64,000 nt of DNA, taken from assembly GCA_018806985.1 (NCBI GenBank), contig JADANN010000401.1, positions 992,001 through 1,056,000 of the forward strand. The letters run 5' to 3'. The translations under genes and the position numbers were made by a program. Positions 57,901-64,000 of this stretch are shown here, piece after piece (position 1 is the first letter of the stretch; each line of letters begins with the position of its first letter). The stretch is from Angiostrongylus vasorum. Its lineage: Eukaryota; Nematoda; Chromadorea; Rhabditida; Metastrongylidae. Below the pieces are notes generated by a model. The model had not been told where the DNA came from. It did not search any database and saw only the letters and a program-made list of their open reading frames with translations.

Positions 57901-60900
57901 TTCATTTAGTGACGACCTTCTTACTTTTCTTTTCTCTTGACAAAATTTAGCTTTTATTGAGGCTTAGAGAATTATGTGAATAAGCTATTTATTTATCAGA
58001 GTAATCAGTTCCTCAGCGTTGGAACAAACCTTAAACGTTAGATGTCGATCGTACTTCATCCATCTTTCACGAGGTGTTCACCTACAATGTCAGAATGTCG
58101 TTTCCTTTGTCTCGGACCTAGAAATTAGTTTATAGAAATCTGATATCACTACCCATATATATCAATAACTGGTGCAATGGTCATGTTCGATATGAGCTGC
58201 ACCTCTTTCTATTCATGTTCGGGCTTCTCAATGTTAATCCTCAAGTCCTTCTAGAGGTTTGAGGATTAGCACTTCTAACAGTGTACTTGGAAGCTGGTTT
58301 ACTTCTTGTTAGGATCATAATCTTTGCTTAAAAATCTAAAACGTTGTGCTATTATACGCACGTGAGCAGTTTATAAGAAAAAATTTCTTATACGGCGAAC
58401 CTTAGACATAACAAGGACTTAGCTGACACCTCTCTTTTTTCCAGTACTTAAAAAAATTTTTTCACTAATTTTTCCTTACTTTGATTCGTTGCCTCTGAAT
58501 ACTAATGTCAATACCTACTTTCGATTAAAAAATTGTCTTTACAGTTCGCGGTTGCTTGACTGATTCTACTGTCAAAGTCATCCAGAAAATGGCAATAGAC
58601 TTCCCTGGTGATGTCGGTGTTTTCTCGCCTTTAATTCTGAATCATATGATTCTGAAGCCAGGAGAATGTTGTTACTATGCAGCTGAGGAGTTACATGCAT
58701 ACCTTAGTGGAGGTAATTGTTAGTAGACTTCAGAGAACTAATCAGAATATGTAGAGACCACTTACATCAAGTGTAATACTGTTAGGAATTCTGTGATTCG
58801 AGTGATGCGAGAAATTCGCTAACCTATGCCGATATTCTCACATGGGTTATTTTTGGTCTTTGCACCGAGTAAGGATAGGGTATATTCGTTGGGGATGCAT
58901 AAAAATAAGGGATGAAGCGTTCGTTGTTGATCAATCCTTGAAGGATGGGCCATGCACTCGACTTCGTCGTTAGAGGTGATTGAATGCATATCTGGCCTAT
59001 ACAGTGACTTGCAGTGGTCTGCCGATGTATCTGCTGCTATGCTTCCAGACAAGTTTATCTACAACTAATTTACCAATCCCGGAACGATGTTAGGCTTGGT
59101 GAACCTGGGGCTTGGAATCGAACCAACGACAGCGTATGTATCGCAGGGCATCTCCTAACCACTTTGCTACTCTATGTTGTTGGAAGTAACCATCATGAAC
59201 GTATACCAAAGAAATAAATTTGGTACTACTGAAACAGAGAGTGCAATCCAGTAGTGAACCAGTGTCACAAAGTAGGTATATGGTCACTATTTGCCCCCGT
59301 TTTTATCTTCCCATTTGCCATGTGGGGACATGCCGTGCAACTATGACGGCGAACCGGTTCGGTTCGAGTTCCTTCACACGCGAAAAATAGGGGTTAAAAA
59401 TAAAGCAATTGTAGAATTCGTAATATTTAGAGTGCGTCGAGTGTGTCGGTTGTTCAAACAACACTATTCGAGCCGCAATGACTCCTAAATTTATTGATAG
59501 AGAGGCTTTGTGTGAGGTGCGACACCTAAACCTTCATGAATTTAATCGATTATTGATAAGCAAAACGAAGGCTTTTCATTGTCAGGTGCTTAACTATCGT
59601 ATGACACCGCCAGAAGATTACCTCGTGCCGGCCACTGCCCTCACTGAGTATCCTGGTGTCGATGAGTACTCACCAAATTGCAAGGATTTTCAGTTGCATA
59701 GGATTCAGTGAGAATTAAAACAATTTTCGAGTTTTTTTTCTACGGCGGCTCAGAATCCTATGATGCTGAACAGAACGACCTATGCTAAATCTCTATTTGA
59801 TTGCTATTTGGTAGCAAGTATTGAAAAGAAGGAAGAAAAGTGTCATTCGGACAGACAAAGGATTCTTTCTTCTTTAATTCCTGATAAAACGAGTTTGGTT
59901 AATTTTTGAAGGGAATAGTGAAGAAATCTTTACACATTCTAGTGAAGTGGTGAAACAGAACACACCAGTCATGCTGTTGTTGAGGTAAATGCTATTACTG
60001 TTAGGTGTCCCCGGACTTTTCCGATTCAATGCTTCCTGTGTTGGAATGCGCCTCTATTATGGTGATCGTGGAAGGGTCTGGAGTTCTAGAAGAAGTCAAT
60101 ACACCTAGTAGCAGTAGATTAACGGTAATTTCTTTTGATGTTGGTTTTTTTCATTCCCATGCTCTACTTCTACTTCACTTTCGCTTCTAATTAGTTTTTC
60201 AGTGAGTTTGTTTTTGTTTTGCTTTTTGACGAACGGTCTTAGTGCAGATAATTTTTGTTCTGCCTTAGTTTAGTAACTCAGTTGGAACATTGCTGTATTC
60301 ATCTTTCTCAAACAGGTATGAAATGATGCTTTTCATTTGATTTAACTTTTTAGCCTCCGTCACAGTCACAGTCAGTTGCGCGTATAGAAGCGTTAGATAG
60401 ACGAGACGTGGCACGTGGTGACATCATTTACATTCCACCTGGAAAACGGTTAAGGTCGTCTTTCGATTAAATTTTTTTTATTTAACATAAGAAAGACTTG
60501 GTAATAGAAGCTTCAGTGGGGGGGGCCGGAGAGAGGGGACGGGAAGGATAGAGGCGTGATCTGGTGGTAGTGATGCTGTTCATCACGAACGTGGTACTGG
60601 CTCAATCACTCCCCGAACTCACCAAAGTCCCCTGAAGACATCCCTCCCTGTTAGAAAGTTGCTGCCAAGCTTGTCTGAGATCGGATCACACCTCTGAATC
60701 TAAGTAGAACTCTTTAGCCCCCGCTATCCTAGAACTCCCAGAGATCTCGACCAGCACTTAGCAACGTTCATAAAAAATCATGAAAATCATAACGAATCGA
60801 ATCCAAGAAGTGCTGGCATCCCTACAATAGATGTGAAAGCGAGTCCTGTAATAAAAGAGTAGAAACTTCTAATCCGTTAAAAACTGAGGTGGTTCGGCTG

Positions 60901-61573
60901 GCACTATTCCATCACGATGCGTACCGGAAGAGCTCAATGGACATCGGTTGATTTATCGAGTATGGAAGTTGTTATATTAATGTATAGTGCCACTTTTCCT
61001 TATAGTTCATGAGTGAGAAATAACTATAGCTACTTCACTGAGCCAGTACATCCTCGATCCCATTGAGCCAGTCGATTAAGTAGTAAAGAAATGAATGGTA
61101 GTGAATATAGGCTCTTAAGAATATCTAAGGAAAGAAAAGTAGAAGCAAAGGAAATGTTAGCATAAATCTACGCCAAAATTCTGAAGTGAAATAGAAGTGT
61201 TGGGTTAAAATCTACATCAGAAAAGTTGTTTTGTTTTTCAAAGTATTTTAACACGGTACTTCCTCGTTTAACTGATCCTGAGCGCACGCTTGATTTTTCA
61301 GATTTACGAAATATACCGGAAAAATTGAGGCATTCCGAACTTTTAGCTATGAACTAGGACCGGACCATGAAAATCGGAAAACTGTCGTGGTACGTCGCCT
61401 CCTATAAGCAGAACGGATGACTTCTCACTTGAAATGACTCCAGCACTTTCTACGTTTCGTTCTTTCAGGAGACAGCGGTTCCAGCTACACCTAAGAAGCC
61501 CGTTTTCACATTGGACAACAAGTTTTCTGGGAAAGTTTTCGAAGTGGAATCCGAAATGGATGGTTTCATATAA
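54904..61573 (+). CDS. MPI: Mannose-6-phosphate isomerase (type I PMI), 9 exons
   Basis: Cytosolic zinc enzyme interconverting fructose-6-phosphate and mannose-6-phosphate, feeding GDP-mannose and glycosylation. Exons: 54904-55032, 56930-57124, 57301-57646, 58545-58712, 59431-59708, 60005-60124, 60354-60454, 61302-61389, 61469-61573 (about 509 residues; human MPI has 423). Start MQRLECHVKNYNWGKKGNKS. Zinc ligands are visible: Q and H in LSLQVHPTK, E in HKPELAYALTQFELLCGFRP, H in EELHAYLSGECVEC. The active-site arginine is in NNTIRAAMTPKFID. PGDVGVFSPLILN is also conserved. Junctions are in phase with GT-AG sites except exon 5 to exon 6: the homologous frame needs CAG|TGAGAA joined to TTAG|GTGTCC, so either the donor or the acceptor is non-canonical. 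GTAG at 54881-54884, 19 bases before the ATG, could be a trans-splice site. Intron 1 carries repeats D8 and C9. The last exon (34 codons) extends past the usual family C-terminus. Confidence 0.95.
55448..55805 (+). repeat. Family D repeat (MPI intron 1)
   Basis: TACTTGAACGGCCCGTCCTG to CCTAGCCACGATGAGGCGGT; well preserved. Confidence 0.88.
55948..55979. repeat. Small palindromic repeat in MPI intron 1
   Basis: ATAGATCG, a 5-base spacer, CGATCTAT, a 3-base spacer, then ATAGATCG again. Each arm is a perfect 8-base complement, so two alternative hairpins are possible. Function unknown. Confidence 0.6.
56195..56625. repeat. Family C copies in opposite orientations (MPI intron 1)
   Basis: A minus-orientation copy (about 56195-56510) is followed by a plus-orientation fragment (about 56535-56625), a further inverted pair. 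Confidence 0.75.
58905..59175 (-). repeat. SINE family A copy (MPI intron 4)
   Basis: GTTGTTGATCAATCCTTGAA to CCTAACCACTTTGCTACTC; diverged, with internal deletions. Confidence 0.75.
60552..60860 (+). repeat. SINE family B copy (MPI intron 7)
   Basis: GAGGCGTGATCTGGTGGTAG head, GGCTCAATCAC B-box region and AATCGAATCCAAGAAGTGCT tail. Confidence 0.75.
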
Positions 61574-61814
61574 AAAGAAGGAATTGTATGTACCTTTCTT
61601 CCTACAAATCTTTCATCTTCCTCTCCTTTTTCACGCTTCTTATTTTTCTGAAAAGAACAAACCATTCAACTTTGGATGACAAAGTCAGACTGTAAAGAGA
61701 CTTTACTCAATTTCGATTCACTTTCATTAATGGAAGATCGTCTTCCCTAGAGGCGGCTTTTGCTTTCATACCGTCAAGTCTTGCAGTGATATGGCATTGT
61801 AAACAAGCCAAGAA

Positions 61815-62170
61815 TAGAACCACAATGGTGCTGCTACCCTTTCCGGTGTCTAAGGCGTTCATCACCACACCATGTTGGTCTTTCGTTTCGCCTGTCTCTC
61901 AGCTAGTTCGTTGTGATTTCGACTACAGCCTCGACTTAACTGGGTTCCTTGCCGATTTGGGCCCCCTAGATCAATCCCGTTGACGGGTTTGATTATTGCT
62001 TATGGCGCTGATCGATAGAAGTAGTTGAGAAACAGGCGAAAAGAATGACCCGCATGGCGTGGCGGTGAACGCGTTAGTCCCCGTATGGAGTAATAGGGCG
62101 TTCGTTCCTCACCGCAAACACCTGCGTTCAGGAATTTTGCAAATATCTCAGCATCATTGTGGTTGTAAAC
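61815..62170. repeat. Inverted pair of family C copies downstream of MPI
   Basis: Minus-orientation piece (about 61820-61910) followed by a plus-orientation copy ending in GGAATTTTGCAAATATCTCA. Confidence 0.75.
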
Positions 62171-62836
62171 CACGTATAATTTAGGTGTTCTTAAGATCTT
62201 CTTCAACTGCCACTTGAGTACATTCTATTTAATGTCGTCTAATGATCATGAAATCATTTATTCTTCTATAGGTATGATGGATAAAATCGTAACGATGACT
62301 TTTCTTTCGTTGGTGACCCATGAAAGTATTAATATTGTTTTTGAATTACTACAAAAAGTATGCAAGTATAAAACTATAGGATCCCCTGAGTCTTCCGGTC
62401 GCAGATAGTCTTAGCATTCTCTTCATAAAATTTTTTCCCTCAGTTCTTTTTTGTATGCTATCGTTTTTTGAAACTTAAACAGATTTGAACTATAATGCTC
62501 GTGTGTGATTTCGTCGTTTGCTCCCATCTTTAGGTTTCGTCCACATCCTCGTCATAGCAGTCGTCGTCATCGTCGTCGCTGTGTCGCCGTCAGAGCCTGG
62601 GGATAATCAATGTAGTTTATGACTGCTGCTTTTTTTTGTAAATTGTGGTATATTGCGATTATTATTCTTATTACACTTAAATTTGGATGGATAACAATTT
62701 GTATACGGTTGCTTTTTCCGTGTGTTACATTTAGTTCGGAAGAAATAGTTGAACTATCAAAGGCATAAGCGTGATGTTGTTACTAGCACAATAATCTAGC
62801 TGTGGAAGGAAATTTGATAAGTTAAGGTGATTTAAT

Positions 62837-63084
62837 GAGGGCGCGTGTGGCGCAGTGGTCAGAAGGCGCCCTGTGATGCATACATGGGATCGATCCCCGC
62901 GTCCGTTGCTCACCTAGCCTTTCATCCCTCCGGGATCGGCTCGGTACATCGGTAAACCACCGCGAGTCATTGTAAGGGACAAATATGCATTCAATCACCT
63001 CCAAACGATGCTTAGTGAAGTCAAATGCGTGGCGCATCTTCAGGATTGATCAATGCCGAGAGTTTTATCCTTTATCCTTTTTTA
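62837..63084 (+). repeat. SINE family A copy with target-site duplication
   Basis: GGGCGCGTGTGGCGCAGTGG head, GGGATCGATCCCCGCG B box, an internal deletion, and a TTTATCCTTTATCC tail. GATTTAATG occurs at 62829-62837 and 63089-63097. Confidence 0.92.
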
Positions 63085-63495
63085 AAGAGATTTAATGGAA
63101 TGGATGAAAGATGACGTGACTAATGTTGAGAAATGCTTCTAAATGAAGTGTTTTTTTGTTAGGTTTTTTGGATCCGAAGCTATTTTTTTATTTTAGTCTA
63201 TTTCATTTTGTTTGTTACTTTTTTCTTTATTTTTTTCCAAATAGAAGAATGTAGACGTTCTTCACCACATGTACCGAAATCGGTTTCTATGAAATGTTTT
63301 CATGGCAAAATTATTGGAATAGTCACTACTTGATTTGTGAGTGGAGCCTGCTGAAATACAATGCCATTTCATCTTTGAGAACTTTAAGTGTAAAGAACAA
63401 TAGTTTAAAACGATTTCTCAGAAAGACTTCCTTGTTCTTTGACCCATTAAAGACGGTTTTTTCTTCAACCTTTTTTACATTTCAATGCAAAGACA

Positions 63496-63860
63496 AGGAG
63501 TAGATAGCGCAGTGGTAGAGTGATGTCGACTATGAGCATCGTATTGGCTCAATCCCGTACCAAGCTCACCAAACCTCTCATCTCTCCGTGTTCGAGAAAT
63601 TGGTACTGGACTTGCTCGAAAAAGAAAACACTCTGCAATCCAATTAGGAACACTCCAGCTCGGCTGTCCCAGAACTCCAAGGAGAATCGACCCGACCAGA
63701 TTTCTACGAGATACAAGATGAGATAAAACTCCTCAAGCAGCAGCCCAAGCTACACGTAAAATTGGAGGACCTTCGTGGATGATAGATCTTAGAAAACGAA
63801 TCAAATGTAATAAGTGCTGCGCACAGTAGACGTGAGGAGCGCTCGTATAAGGAAAGAAAA
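63496..63860 (+). repeat. SINE family B copy
   Basis: GGAGTAGATAGCGCAGTGGT head and GGCTCAATCCCG B-box region. The body and tail are preserved. AATGCAAAGAC before and AATGTAAAGAC after suggest a target-site duplication. Confidence 0.85.
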
Positions 63861-64000
63861 CAGAATGTAAAGACTAACAAGTATTTCAAAAACTGATAAA
63901 TAACGAATAGTGCATTGATAATGCACAGTATATGAATCCGATAATCCAACTTTATCATCTATTCTCCCATTGATCGTTGAACTACTTGAGTTAGTGCCAG

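Noticed and set aside
1..64000. CRISPR arrays, bacterial operons, phage or viral genes
   Set aside because: The sequence is intron-bearing animal DNA; the repeats are dispersed SINE-like elements, not spaced direct repeats.

Overview
This is animal nuclear DNA, almost certainly from a clade V (strongylid, hookworm-like) parasitic nematode. The basis is: short exons separated by AT-rich introns with TTTCAG-type acceptors, a Mediator subunit gene and a splicing-factor gene packed about 140 bp apart like a nematode operon, proteins recognisable as orthologs of conserved animal genes, and very many short interspersed repeats. The species assignment is inference. I see no bacterial, viral or CRISPR features. 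No database search was possible, so family assignments rest on remembered motifs.

Layout. The left part (about 1.4-18.7 kb) is read on the minus strand. CLASRP (CLK4-associating SR-like splicing regulator) has ten exons from 10290 down to 1472, and its C-terminal end lies beyond the left edge. Immediately upstream is a MED28-like Mediator subunit (exons at 13.9, 13.7-13.5 and 10.7-10.5 kb). Next is an E2F transcription factor with the entire 377-residue coding sequence in one uninterrupted frame (18649-17516). A 176 bp bidirectional promoter carrying an E2F-site match separates it from a HYLS1 centriole-protein gene on the plus strand (18826-26233), whose exon 4 to exon 5 intron is 5 kb of repeats. 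The next plus-strand gene is an ATP synthase factor B / DMAC2L-like leucine-rich mitochondrial protein (31138-34530, first exon or exons not found). About 20 kb (34.6-54.8 kb) is gene-poor; it holds one unassigned minus-strand exon candidate and many repeats. The last gene is a nine-exon mannose-6-phosphate isomerase (54904-61573, plus) with all zinc ligands visible. The right end (61.6-64 kb) is repeats.

Repeats. I separate four dispersed families and call them A to D. A (about 285 bp, at least 24 copies) and B (about 350 bp, at least 11 copies) begin with tRNA-like heads carrying pol III A- and B-box matches, and several A copies have clear 9-13 bp target-site duplications; these are tRNA-derived SINEs. 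C also carries a tRNA-like segment and forms palindromic clusters. D (about 390 bp) has 10-12 bp target-site duplications and a variable run of AAGTATC units at one end. These insertions account for most short open frames in the window.

No novel multi-gene system was found. The points most worth following are the SINE families, the mdt-28/CLASRP operon candidate, the shared E2F/HYLS1 promoter, the intronless E2F gene, and several exon junctions that cannot be joined in frame with canonical GT-AG sites (non-canonical splicing or one-base sequence errors).
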